A stretch of DNA of 64,000 nucleotides from Neoarius graeffei. Lineage: Eukaryota; Chordata; Actinopteri; Siluriformes; Ariidae. The translations under genes and the position numbers were made by a program. The stretch is taken from positions 29,702,961 through 29,766,960 of the forward strand of contig NC_083592.1 of NCBI RefSeq assembly GCF_027579695.1, in the 5' to 3' direction. The notes under the pieces are model-generated. The model was not told where the DNA came from. It saw nothing but the letters and a program-made list of their open reading frames with translations, and searched no databases. Position 1 is the first letter of the stretch, and each line of letters begins with the position of its first letter. Positions 10,978 to 20,322 of this stretch are shown here, piece by piece.

Positions 10978-11792
10978 CAGTGTTGGGCACGTTACTTTCA
11001 AAAAGTAATTAGTTATAGTTACTAGTTACTTTTCCCAAAAAGTAACTGAGTTAGTAACGGAGTTACTTTGTCATAAAAGTAACTAATTACCAGGGAAAGT
11101 AATTATTCCGTTACATTTTGTTCCCCCTCAAAAAAAAAATCAAATTCAATTAGTGTAATCATAATAAAAGTGAATGTTAAATGTGTTTAATGACTGAAAT
11201 GGACACTTAACAGAACCAATTAGTAATGTTATCTACACTATATTAATATGTTTGTGGGACAATGTGAGATAAGACGTATATCAAATGTAATATATTTTTG
11301 TAGTTATTAAAATTATGTTACTAATTACTGGCCACTGACGAGGACAAACGCTTTGTTCCTCGACATAATGTGCATTGCACGTAGACACTCTTGCCTTTTA
11401 TTTCAAGTAATGAAAAGTCCTGGCTGTATTTCCAGTGTGAAAGCGCAGTGCTGGGCTGACCGCTCGCCATCGCTGGGTCTTCCGATTGAAAGAGCGCGCA
11501 GTAGTGCACTAGGCATGGCCTACCTACATCTGTTGTCCAAATCTACTCTGATTGGCTTACTGTGCCGTTGTCTCGTGTCTCCCCGCCCCACACGAAAGCA
11601 GAGTAAAGAAAGGCTGAACGAGCAGCGTGCCAGATGAGAACAGCTTTAATAAAGTAACGCATAGTATTTTATTGTAAGTAACGGGAACGGCGTTATAACG
11701 ATGTAAAAAGTAATTAGTTAGATTACTCGTTACTAAAAAAAGTAATGCCGTTAGTAACGCCGTTATTTCTAACGCTGTTATTCCCATCACTG
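10978..11792 (-). mobile_element. Non-autonomous hAT element with 8-bp target duplication
   Basis: The ends CAGTGTTGGGCACGTTAC (10978) and, inverted, CAGTGATGGGAATAAC (11777-11792) are hAT-like, and the flanks carry a perfect 8-bp duplication GTTCCAAG (10970-10977 and 11793-11800), the hAT signature. Both ends are rich in GTAACxxxGTTAC repeats. The interior keeps part of a BED-finger exon on the minus strand and no transposase core. Confidence 0.92.
11390..11509 (-). pseudogene. BED-type zinc finger fragment of a hAT transposase
   Basis: The minus-strand frame gives HWKYSQDFSLLEIKGKSVYV then QCTLCRGTKRLSSS. The aromatic stretch followed by a CxxC pair and a G-K/R-L-S motif is how the BED finger begins in fish hAT transposases. 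The distal HxxxH half is not present before the frame ends, so only the first half of the finger remains. Confidence 0.5.
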
Positions 11793-11800
11793 GTTCCAAG

Positions 11801-12289
11801 CAATACTAAGTAAGCTAATTTTAAGTACCATATAGTGTAAAAGAACAGTAAACAGTACACTTCCACATTGTAAGATTACAGCAGTCATTTAAGGTTATGA
11901 CTTGTCACACCATAGAAGATAAGCCTAATCATAATCCATAACAAACTTTGCGATAATTTGTTCTCCATGTCAGATTATATGATGAAGATCCTCTAACAAT
12001 AAACCTGCAATGAAAGAAAATTACTACGTTCAGCTTATGCCATTAATCAGCATGACTCAGATTCGTGCAGCAAATGGGGTTGTATAAACAGAAACAAGCC
12101 CACACTATGAGAGAGGTAATGTTATGTCGAGATAAAACACATTTTATAATGCAAATAAGAGTTTATAGTCATTCACGCTCTTCTGCCACAATTCGACACG
12201 CCTTTAAATCCAACACGTTTGGTTTATGTTTCAGCATTTCTTCTGCCATAGCTGTAGCTGTCCCTTGAGTTTCACATAATTCTATGTAA
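11801..12289. other. Unassigned 0.5 kb
   Basis: AT-rich sequence with no supported frame or repeat. Confidence 0.4.
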
Positions 12290-12720
12290 ATCTATACTAC
12301 TAAAGGAAGGCTGTCTGTCTCTCTGTCTCTCTGTCTGTTCACCTATGCAAATTGACACGGCTGGACGCACATACTCCATACTTTGCATATGGATTGGTGA
12401 CACCCCAGAGGGGCCCAAGACAACATTTTCGATTTTCCAAAACATGGGATTAGTGCTAATCCAACACATAATTTCCCATAGGCTACATTCTCACGCTAAC
12501 ACACTGCGCGTAGCCTCGGCAGGGAATCCCCTCCTCCACTCGCCTGAGAGTTTTGATTGTACGGGACCTCGCAATCAGTGCTCCTCGCTGGACACTTCCA
12601 CTAGGGCCGAGTCTATGTCACTGAGGGAGCGTTTTAGCCCCTGTGAAGAGCACTATTCAGAGGAGATCAGGTTCACAGGCAATAACTACTTGTATCATAT
12701 AATGCAAGCCCATCTTAAAT
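12290..12720 (+). mobile_element. Helitron-like repeat (5' end type)
   Basis: The block starts A|TCTATACTACTAAAGGAAGG and continues with CTGTCTGTCT repeats, the style of fish Helitron 5' ends that start TC after an A host base. A 175-residue open frame (12345-12872) in it has no recognised domain; its open state may be chance. No 3' CTRR hairpin end was located, so the boundaries and the class are tentative. Confidence 0.4.
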
Positions 12721-13027
12721 TGGGTACAAACCGTCTACATTGTTACTGGGTCCTAAGTGCCTGTGCTTTGATTGAAAGTGATTTGGTAATTGGGTTTATT
12801 TCCAAAACAGCCGAAGTCCAGTTTTTACTAAACATTAAATTAACCAAAAATCTTGTTATCCTAATAAATTAGTATTACAATAAAAACCGCTCAAGTAAAT
12901 TTTATTTTTTCCCCCCAAAAAAATCCTAAGTCCCAGCATCTGTCATGTTCAAAACTCACCAATAGATCCTTCAGCCAATAGATTCTTATAAGGTCATATG
13001 CCTTTTCAATGATTCTTTATGCAGTAT

Positions 13028-13380
13028 TGAGTCAAGTCAAAGTCAAAGTCCCTCCTGTGCCAGGACCTGGTCTTCCCCAGCAGTCTCCCGTCCCAGTACC
13101 AACCGGGCCCTTAAGGCGCACTGGGCAGCACCGATCTCTGCTTCTGTAGCCCTCAGCCACTCGCCTATACAGCTGGGGTTACAGTGTGTGTGTGTGGGGG
13201 GGTAGTCCTCTGGTAACCACGAGAGTTTGACTCAACACTCACATCTGTATTGCAGTGTGCCTTGCCAGATGGTAGTAGGTACCATTTTTATGATGGTCTT
13301 CAGTATGACTCAACCGCGAGTAGAACTTGAAATCTCCCTGTCAAGAGGCGGACACGCTAACCATTAGTCCAGCTTGCAGT
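13028..13380 (-). mobile_element. tRNA-derived SINE, family 2 (minus)
   Basis: Read on the minus strand it opens with a tRNA-like head (TAGCGTGTCCGCCTCT-type A box, then a degenerate B box with GAG/AGTTCTA-TC), then the body AGACCATCATAAAAATGGTA, CTGGCAAGGC and a GGTTACCAGAGGAC block. Three other copies lie at 30664-30945, 41731-42008 and 51730-52990. A (TG)n tract has grown inside it at 13187-13201. Confidence 0.75.
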
Positions 13381-13419
13381 ACCTATGTAATAATGAGTAT
13401 GGAGGTTAAAATAATTAGT

Positions 13420-13728
13420 CAGTTCAGCCATGGTCTGAAGGTTAAAGAAACAGACTTGGGGCCCAAAGGGTCACTGGTTTGATTCCCAGGAATGGTAGGA
13501 AAAACGTGAGGGGAGTTAAGTGAATCACAGCCCCTGAGCAAGGCACCTAACCCCAAATGCTCCCTGGGTGCTGTAGCATAGTTGCTCACTGCCCTGGGTT
13601 TGTGTGTGCTCATTACTCACTTGTGTGTACGGTATGTTCACTGCTTCAGATGGGTTAAATGCAGCAGAGGAATTTTGCTGTGCTTGAGTGGACATGTGAC
13701 AAAAATAAAATGGCTTCTTCTTCTAATG
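13420..13728 (+). mobile_element. tRNA-derived SINE, family 3
   Basis: A tRNA-like head (GGTCTGAAGGTTA, B box GGTTTGATTCCCA) is followed by GAGCAAGGCACCTAACCCC, GCTCCCTGGGTGCTGT, TTCAGATGGGTTAAATGCAG and a CTTCTTCTTCT tail. This is a widespread teleost SINE type. Its 3' two thirds reappear, joined to a V-SINE head, at 26568-26968. Confidence 0.8.
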
Positions 13729-14161
13729 TGTTTTACTTATGTAATGATAAATAAGTGAAGTTTTTCATATCATAAATGTTAATGCAATACTGAATAACAG
13801 ACTACAAGTCATCTTCGATTGCTAGTATCTGGCACCTATGACACTGATATTGAGCTATTCAGTAATAATCATTGCACTGTTGCATATTCCCACTATTAGG
13901 GTGAAGGCAGGCTTGTAATACTCGAGTCCAGGACTCTGACTCAAGTCTGACTCATGCCCTAATTTTAAGGACTCATGACTTGACTTGGACTTGAGCACTG
14001 ATGACTCAGGCTTGGACTCGGACTCATGCATTAACTGCATTAGGACTCGGAAAATGGAGACGAGGACTCGGATTTTTTCTTTATTTTTTGTAACATGGCA
14101 TAATAATTTGGCATAAGATATTTATATCTACATTAATTTTTATACTAATTTTGTGTAAGAG

Positions 14162-14735
14162 TGTCATACCTGCGTGCCTTGGTGCATGCATCAGATAGAC
14201 TCTTGGGCACTCCGGACTGCCTGCGCACCAAGCGGAGTCTTGTGCACAGCGTAAACGACTCACACCTGCACAGGATTAAGGCACAAACAGCGCGCTGATA
14301 TAAAAACTGTGAAAACACATTTACTTTGCAAAGTATTGAGTTGCATTGCTGACACATTACTGAACCTTATTTCCTTGTTTGTTTTCCTGATCCTTGATTT
14401 CCTGTTTCTCGTCTTTGATTCTGCCGAGTCTACGATAGCCTATTTGTGCCTCGCTTGATCTATTGCCTGTTTCACTGTTTTACAATTTTGCCTGCCGTTC
14501 TGGATTGTTTACCTGTCTTCACTTTTTTAAATTTTATTTTATTAAGCTTCCACCTCAGATACAATAAATAAACATATAATAATTTTTTTTAAATGGTGGG
14601 GGTCACACAACAGAGCTAGGCTCCAATAACAGTGTGCCTATACAGTGTGCACTTGTATTAATAAACACACCTTCTGCACTTACATCCATCTCTCAACCAT
14701 GTCTGACAGAATACTTTGGACTCCTTGACATGCAC
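14162..14735 (+). mobile_element. LTR of a Sushi-like retrotransposon plus start of its interior
   Basis: The LTR runs from TGTCATACC (14162) to CTGACA (14703-14708). It has TATAAAAA at 14299-14306, a CAAAGTATT at 14329-14337 about 30 bases downstream, and AT-rich polyadenylation-type sequence. Immediately after the LTR is GAATACTTTG (14709-14718), which pairs with CAAAGTATT. The rest of the element is gone; an L2 LINE follows. LTR sequence resembles those at 31308-31772 and 42284-42750 (shared ACATTACxGARCCT and TTACATCCxxCT blocks). Confidence 0.75.
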
Positions 14736-15041
14736 ATTCTACGCACTTCCTGGTTCCCGAGTTGTTTGTGACAAGTCTTTTTTTCCACAAGTGTTGGTGT
14801 TAATTATTAATCTTTTTTTAATATTTTTTTCTACAAATAATTTTCCAGTATCCTCTTCATTTTTATTGTACTGTCACTTTCCTTTTTCCATTTTTTTCTC
14901 TCTCTTTTTTCAGAAAAACACAGAGACTGGAAGCTTTCTTTTTTTTCTCCTCCTGCATAAAGACCATAAGCGGAGGCCATCCACATCAGATCTGCTTTAA
15001 TATCAACAGATCTTCAATTAAGGTACGTGAATCTTTTCATC

Positions 15042-15947
15042 ATGGCACACCTTCAGCCTGTTCAGTGTGCTGAGTGCAGGATGTTTAGTCATTCTTCCTC
15101 TGTTGCTAGCGATAGCTTTATTTGTGATAAGTGCAGATTAGTTAGCTCTCTGACGGAGAAGATTATAGTGTTAGAAGCACGTATCCATGCTTTAGAGAAG
15201 GTCAATGAGAATGAGAACGGTGTAGTTTCTGTAGGGGAAAGTCTGGATGCCCGAGGTGGAGTTAGCAATCCCCCAACTCCGGCATTAGAGCCCTTACAGC
15301 GGGGCGAATGGGTGACGACTCAGCGGCATAAGCATAGAGCCAAAGCTACCACTGAGGCTCGCCCACGGGAGCACCACTCCTCTCCGCGTCACGTGTCAAA
15401 CAGGTTTGCTCTCCTTAGTGATGCAACCACTGAGAAGCCTGAAAGAGCTCTGGTTATAGGGGACTCTATCATACGGCATGTGAAATTAGCTCAGCCTTTA
15501 GGGGCACCAGCAGCTTTAGTCAGGTGTATACTGGGAGCCAGGGTGCCGGACATAGGAGGTAATCTTAGGGTCCTAGGCAAGCACAGGTTCTCAAAGATAG
15601 TTATCCATGCAGGAGCTAATGATATACGCCTTCGTCAGTCTGAGGTTACTAAGAGTAACTTTGTAGAGGTGTTTAAATTAGGGAAGGCAATGTCCGATGC
15701 TGTAGTATGCTCTGGCCCCATCCCAATGCGGCGTGGCAATGTAGCTTACAGCAGGTTATGGTCGCTGAACTGCTGGTTGTCCAGGTGGTGCTCTGAAAAC
15801 AGTGTGGGCTTTATAGATAATTGGGCTAATTTTGAGGGCACTGCTGGCCTGTTAGGGCGGGACCGTATCCATCCCACTCGGGAAGGTGCTGCTCTCATTT
15901 CCTGCAGCATAGGTCATAGTCTCAGAACAGGCCTAGTTAATTTCTGA
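15042..15947 (+). CDS. L2/CR1 LINE ORF1 with zinc finger and esterase domain, open
   Basis: About 300 residues. The start has a PHD-like cysteine pattern (QCAECRMFSHSS ... FICDKCRLV), then a short coiled coil (LTEKIIVLEARIHALEKV), a basic spacer, and an SGNH-type esterase: ALVIGDSIIRHV (GDS block), IVIHAGANDIRL (GAND block) and DRIHPTREGA (catalytic D..H). CR1/L2 ORF1 proteins with PHD and esterase modules are known; they bind the LINE RNA and the esterase role is unsettled. All catalytic residues appear kept and the frame has no break. I start at MAHLQPVQ (15042); the upstream ATG at 15027 is also in frame. Confidence 0.88.
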   Translation: MAHLQPVQCAECRMFSHSSSVASDSFICDKCRLVSSLTEKIIVLEARIHALEKVNENENGVVSVGESLDARGGVSNPPTPALEPLQRGEWVTTQRHKHRAKATTEARPREHHSSPRHVSNRFALLSDATTEKPERALVIGDSIIRHVKLAQPLGAPAALVRCILGARVPDIGGNLRVLGKHRFSKIVIHAGANDIRLRQSEVTKSNFVEVFKLGKAMSDAVVCSGPIPMRRGNVAYSRLWSLNCWLSRWCSENSVGFIDNWANFEGTAGLLGRDRIHPTREGAALISCSIGHSLRTGLVNF

Positions 15948-16043
15948 CAATCCAGAGCCAAGGCCAGGGAGCAGACGAACAGGCTAAACCAACTGTCCAC
16001 TAACTGCACAGAGTCGTCACTCAGGGTCCACTACATCGAGACT

Positions 16044-17030
16044 GTGTCTGTTCCCCGAGCTCAACAAAAAAGTAGAAATATTCAGAGAGTTTGTTCCAGT
16101 AACCTAATCAATATAAAATCAGATTATACTGACTGTACAGCAGCTGCCAGCACCTTTGATCTAAAGGTGGGGCTATTAAATATTAGATCTCTTACATCTA
16201 AAGCGCTAATGGTTAATGAACTCATTACTGATCAGGATTTTAATGTACTTTGTTTAACTGAAACATGGATTAAGCCAAATGAATATATAGCATTAAATGG
16301 AGCTAGTCCTCCTGGATACAGTTATATACACCAGCCTTGTCTAACTGGCAGAGGAGGAGGCATTGCGGTTATTTATAATGATTATCTAGTGTAACACAAA
16401 AACCTAGTTATAAATTTAATACATTTGAAGTTCTTCATACTAATATAATGTATGTAGCCTCAAAAAATAGGTCTACGCAGTTAATTCCGTTATTTATTAT
16501 TTACAGGCCCCCGGGGCTATATTCTGAGTTTCTTTCTGAATTTGCAGATTTTATCTCAGGTCTGGTTATTTCCTTAGACGAAGCTTTAGTTGTCGGAGAT
16601 TTTAATATTCACTTCGATAACCCAGAAGACCCTTTGAAAACAGCGTTTGTGTCTATTTTAGATTCAGTAGGGATTAATCAGAATGTCATAGGACCAACCC
16701 ATAATGATGGTCACACCCTCGATCTAAAACTAACATTCAGGTTAAACGTAGAAAATATAGTCATACTTCCACAGTCTGAAGTTATCTCAGATCATTATCT
16801 CATCTCATTCAAACTATGTCTGAGTAATAATATATGCACCTCACCACGCTACTGTATTAAATGTACATTCACGTCAACTACTGCACAGAGCTTTATAAAT
16901 GATCTCCCAGAGTTAACTTTGATTGGGTCACTGTCAGCCCCTGCAGAACTTGACCAGGCAACTGAATGCTTAGTCAACATAACGTCTTTTCTTCTCACTT
17001 TCCGTTACTGTAGTCAGTCTTTCATGTTTC
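16044..17030 (+). pseudogene. L2/CR1 LINE ORF2, endonuclease part only
   Basis: ORF2 begins around 16044 and shows KVGLLNIRSLTSKA, VLCLTETWI and GYSYIHQP, the APE N-terminal motifs, until 16394. A stop and frameshift at about 16395-16447 moves the frame, after which IIYRPPGLYSEFL, EALVVGDFNIHFD, GHTLDLKLT and VISDHYLISF give the remaining endonuclease motifs. Similarity ends near 17000 (TECLVNITSF); none of the RT motifs is present, so the copy cannot mobilise itself. The downstream tail of the frame to 17101 is unrelated sequence. Confidence 0.85.
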
Positions 17031-17189
17031 ATTCGCATGCTCACATCCTCCCCTGCTTGTACTCAGTGCAATATGTATACTGTTCCTACTTACAGTATTG
17101 AGGTGACATTGGGCATACCTAACAACCTGTGTTTTCTCTCTCTCTCTCTCTCTCTCTCTCCCCCCCCAAAATATGTCCGTCTGAGTTAC

Positions 17190-17752
17190 ATGTTGGTCCT
17201 GGGATCGAGATGCTGACCTCTTCTGCTCCTCGGACCTGCCTGATCCATCCTGGTGCCCTGTGTCTGGTTGGAGTCTCATCATATCACTCCTGTGGAGGAT
17301 GGCCCCATGTGGACAGTTGAAATTCACACCTGGAGGACGCTCTGGACTCTTATGGTAATGCTTTTATGGCTGAGGACTACAGCTGACTTGCTAACTTTAG
17401 GACTGCAGTTGTCATGAACAGTTTAGCACTCAAGTTTCCATCAATGAAGAGTTTATAACATCAGTGAAACTGACTTCATGTTAAAACTGTTAATGTTATA
17501 GTCATGTTGTCTGTTGTTGCCCAAATGAGGATGGGTTCCTTTTTGAGGCTGGTTCCTCTCGAGGTTTTTTCCTCATGTCGTCTGAGGGAGTTTTTCCTTG
17601 CCACCGCCACAGACTTGCTCATTGGGGATAGATTAGGGATAAAATTAGCTCATGTTTTAAGTCATTCAAATTCTGTAAAGCTGCCTTGCGACAATGCTTA
17701 TTGTTAAAAGCGCTATACAAATAAACTTGACTTGACCTGACTTGACATTCAC
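17190..17752 (+). other. L2 LINE 3' untranslated region
   Basis: Contains GATCCATCCTGGTGCCCT ... GAGGATGGCCCCAT, GGTTCCTCTCGAGGTTT, GAGGGAGTTTTTCCTTGCCAC and the terminal AAAGCGCTATACAAATAAA, all standard for this fish L2 group. The first block is a single copy of the unit that is repeated four times at 19907-20222. Confidence 0.85.
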
Positions 17753-17975
17753 CTGTTCATACATCATGTTCAGGAACAAGCTAATGTTAATGGGGTTAAA
17801 ACAGCCACCATCAAATGGTGCGGTTGGAGTCTTGGACTCGACTTGGCTCAATAGTGGACTCGACTTGGACTCGACTCAAATTTTTTTTAATGACCTAGAC
17901 TTGACTCAGACTTGAACACTGGGACTCGAGACTGGACTCGGATTCGAGGTTTAGTGACTCGACTACAACACTGGG

Positions 17976-19104
17976 TGAATGTCAAAGGAATTATGCCTGG
18001 GATTTACTTTGAGTAAACTAATTTGAATACTGTATAACACTTTCTCTCTCTCCATGTTGAAAATGTCTCTGAAATATCTCGTTTTAGTTTGATGAATGGC
18101 AATTCGGTCCACCTTAATACAAATACTGGAACTGTAAAAGAGTCCGATGAAATTTAGATCTTCTCTGATTGTTCTAAGATGGATTGAGGAGGATTTGGAA
18201 ATACAGCCCGTTAATTACAGCTATGGCAGGTTAACCCGTCCTCTGGAGGATTTTCGTCCTCGAGGTTTAAACGATTCCCTTGAATGTTCCAGTCAAAGAC
18301 CTGCTGTACACTTTACTTCTGAGCAAAATAGGACTTTTCCTTTCATATCTAATCACACAACAATGACTTCATCTCACTAAATTTAGATTAGAAAGAGTGC
18401 AAACATACTGTATCATAAAAATGTCAGTATTGATCTAGGCCTCTGGTATAAGGCCTATAAATCGCAACCTTGTGATTAACACTTGACTTGGAGAAAGTCA
18501 CTTTTCTCTCGGTAGTGAGAGTTGTTTTCGTGGCTGCTGACCTTTTTTTTTCTTTGCCACTTTGTCCAGGTTTTGTAGTGGAAAACGTGAGCAGTTTTCT
18601 CCTCTTCAGAATGAAGCTGTGTCTTCTTGATTGAAGTTTATATAGGAAGGTCAGTGGTTGCTGCCTCGGGGCCGTGGGATTCCTTCAGGTGCTATATATC
18701 AACCCAGAGCAATAAATGCCACTGGCTGTATTTCTCAGGACAAAGGCAGGTGTCTTCTCATCTCTGGTAAAGATGAATGTGTGGTTCATGGATAAGGTGA
18801 GTCTCAAAATCAATGAAAAAGGGGGAAAGATAGTAGAATGCCATACATAATATACATGTCTTACAAAGATGCTTTAAGATGTGTAGGATTTATGTTTCAC
18901 CTGAGAAGAGGCTCAGTGATGCAACCTAATAACTTCCTTAGTATTAACTCATCCCCTTTTGTCCAGATGTGCAAAAGCAAGTGCATATCTGCAATAAGAA
19001 TGATTTTATTATTTTTTAATTTTTTTATTTTTGTAAATGTCTGTATAGCACTTTTAAAGTTTTTAAATGATCACACCATGGGGTGTGCTGTTGTAAGAAA
19101 TTAA
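17976..19104. other. Unassigned 1.1 kb, with one weak exon candidate
   Basis: No recognised repeat. At 18739-18796 a 58-base open stretch lies between TTTCTCAG and GTGAGT; this is treated as a finding, not a gene. Confidence 0.4.
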
Positions 19105-19240
19105 TCAAATCAATTTATTTGTATAGCATTGTTAACAATAGACATTGTCATAAAGCAGCTTTACAGAAAAAATAAAGATTTCAAACATATGAACTAACAA
19201 TTTATCCCTAATAAATTTATCCTTAATAGATTTATTTATC

Positions 19241-19511
19241 ACAGTCTCCCCGTGTCCGTGTGGGTTTCCTCTGGGTGCTCCGGTTTCCCCAACAGTCCAA
19301 AGACATGCAGGTTAGGCTAATTGTTGGCTCTAAATTGACCGTAGGTGTGAATGTGAGTGTGAATGGTTGTCTGTGTCTATGTGTCAGCCCTGTGATGACT
19401 TGGCGACTTGTCCAGGGTGTACCCCGCCTTTCGCCCATAGTCGGCTGGAATAGGCTCCAGCTTGCCTGCGACCCTGTAGAACAGGATAAAGCGGCTAGAG
19501 ATAATGAGATG
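19241..19511 (+). mobile_element. V-SINE copy B, 5'-truncated
   Basis: Begins inside the central domain (ACAGTCTCCCCGTGTCC) and runs to the GATAATGAGATG tail. Flanked by 13-bp duplications AGATTTATTTATC at 19228-19240 and 19512-19524. The tRNA head is missing, so it is dead on arrival. Confidence 0.93.
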
Positions 19512-19906
19512 AGATTTATTTATCCCTAATGAGCAAGCCTGTGGCAATGGTGGCAAAGAAAAACTCCCTCAGACAACATGAAGAAGGTCCTCGATAGGAA
19601 CCAGACTCAAAAGGGAACCCATCCTCATTTGGGTAATAACAGATAGTGTGATTATAAATAACTCACTCCTATAAGTGTGTCCTATATGGTTAAAAAGTAC
19701 AGCTCTATAACCAGGAAATTCATTATAGTTTTAGCATGAAGTCTATTTTGTTGACGTTATCAACTGTTCATTGATGGAGACTTGAGTGCAAAACTGTTCA
19801 TGACAACTGCAGTCCTAAAGTTTTCATGGCAATTGTAGCCCTCAGCCATCACAGCAAAACTGTAAGTGTCCAGAGCCATCTTCCAAGTGTATTTTTAGAG
19901 TGACCA

Positions 19907-20222
19907 TATGGGGCCATCCTCACTGTGCAAAGTGATGAGAACTCCAGCTAGAAGTAGGGCATCAGGATGGACCAGGGGCTGTACTTATGGGGCCACCCTC
20001 ACATTGTAAAGTGATGGGAACTCCAGCTAGAAGTAGGCCCTCAGAATGGACCAGGGACTGTAAATATGGGGCCATCCTCACTGTGCGAAGTGATGAGAAC
20101 TCCAGCTAGAAGTAGGGCATCAGGATGGACCAGGGGCTGTACTTATGGGGCCATCCTCGCAGTGTGAAGTGATGAGAACTCCAGCAAGAAGTAGGGCATC
20201 GGGATGGATCAGGCAGGTCCGA
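19907..20222. repeat. 4 x 79-bp tandem array inside L2 3' UTR
   Basis: Units start TATGGGGCCA at 19907, 19986, 20065 and 20144, exactly 79 bases apart, each ending near CAGGGRCTGTA. Units 1 and 3 are closest to each other in their start, units 2 and 4 differ by a few bases. Confidence 0.95.
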
Positions 20223-20281
20223 AGAGCACGAGAGGCGAGCATCAATGGTGTCTCCAGATCAACGTGTAACTAAACATAGAT

Positions 20282-20286
<5 letters not shown>

Positions 20287-20322
<36 letters not shown>
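20287..20322. repeat. (GA)n microsatellite
   Basis: About 15 GA units next to the end of the L2 fragment. Confidence 0.9.

Larger units (their letters stand above)
14870..17752 (+). mobile_element. L2/CR1-type LINE, internally deleted
   Basis: The element has ORF1, the endonuclease part of ORF2, a 3' untranslated region and the 3' tail AAATAAACTTGACTTGAC ending at about 17752. The whole reverse transcriptase is missing: ORF2 similarity stops near 17000 and the 3' UTR begins by about 17190. A (CT)n run (17133-17160) sits at the join. The 5' limit is uncertain. Confidence 0.85.
13908..17973. mobile_element. hAT element with GACTCG-rich ends, carrying two nested insertions
   Basis: Ends CAGGCTTGTAATACTCGAGTC (13908) and, inverted, CAGTGTTGTAGTCGAGTCAC (17954-17973) are related inverted repeats, with near-perfect 8-bp flanks GGTGAAGG / GGTGAATG. 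Sub-terminal arrays of GACTC repeats occupy 13920-14080 and 17827-17965. The hAT sequence is broken after 14161 by an LTR fragment and an L2 LINE and resumes at 17753; comparison with the related copy at 25190-27169 confirms the junctions (both read ...TAAGAG and then ...TTCATACRTCATGTTCAGG). Confidence 0.8.
19105..20285 (-). mobile_element. L2 LINE 3' end, minus strand, split by a SINE
   Basis: The complement of the L2 tail starts at about 19105 (TCAAATCAATTTATTTGTATAGC), continues to 19227, is interrupted by a V-SINE, and resumes at 19525 with the CCTTGCCACCxTTGCCACAGGCTTGCTCAT region and the GGATGGGTTCCCTTTTGAG region. Only 3' UTR is present, so it is a 5'-truncated insertion. It carries the 79-bp array at 19907-20222. 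Confidence 0.85.

Noticed and set aside
13840-14080. GACTCG-rich array as a plain satellite
   Set aside because: The array is the sub-terminal region of a hAT element, as shown by CAG ends, near-identical 8-bp flanks and a second copy with a BED exon.
19907-20222. 79-bp array as a CRISPR-like array
   Set aside because: Units are contiguous with no unique spacers, and this is vertebrate DNA; it is a tandem duplication in L2 3' UTR.
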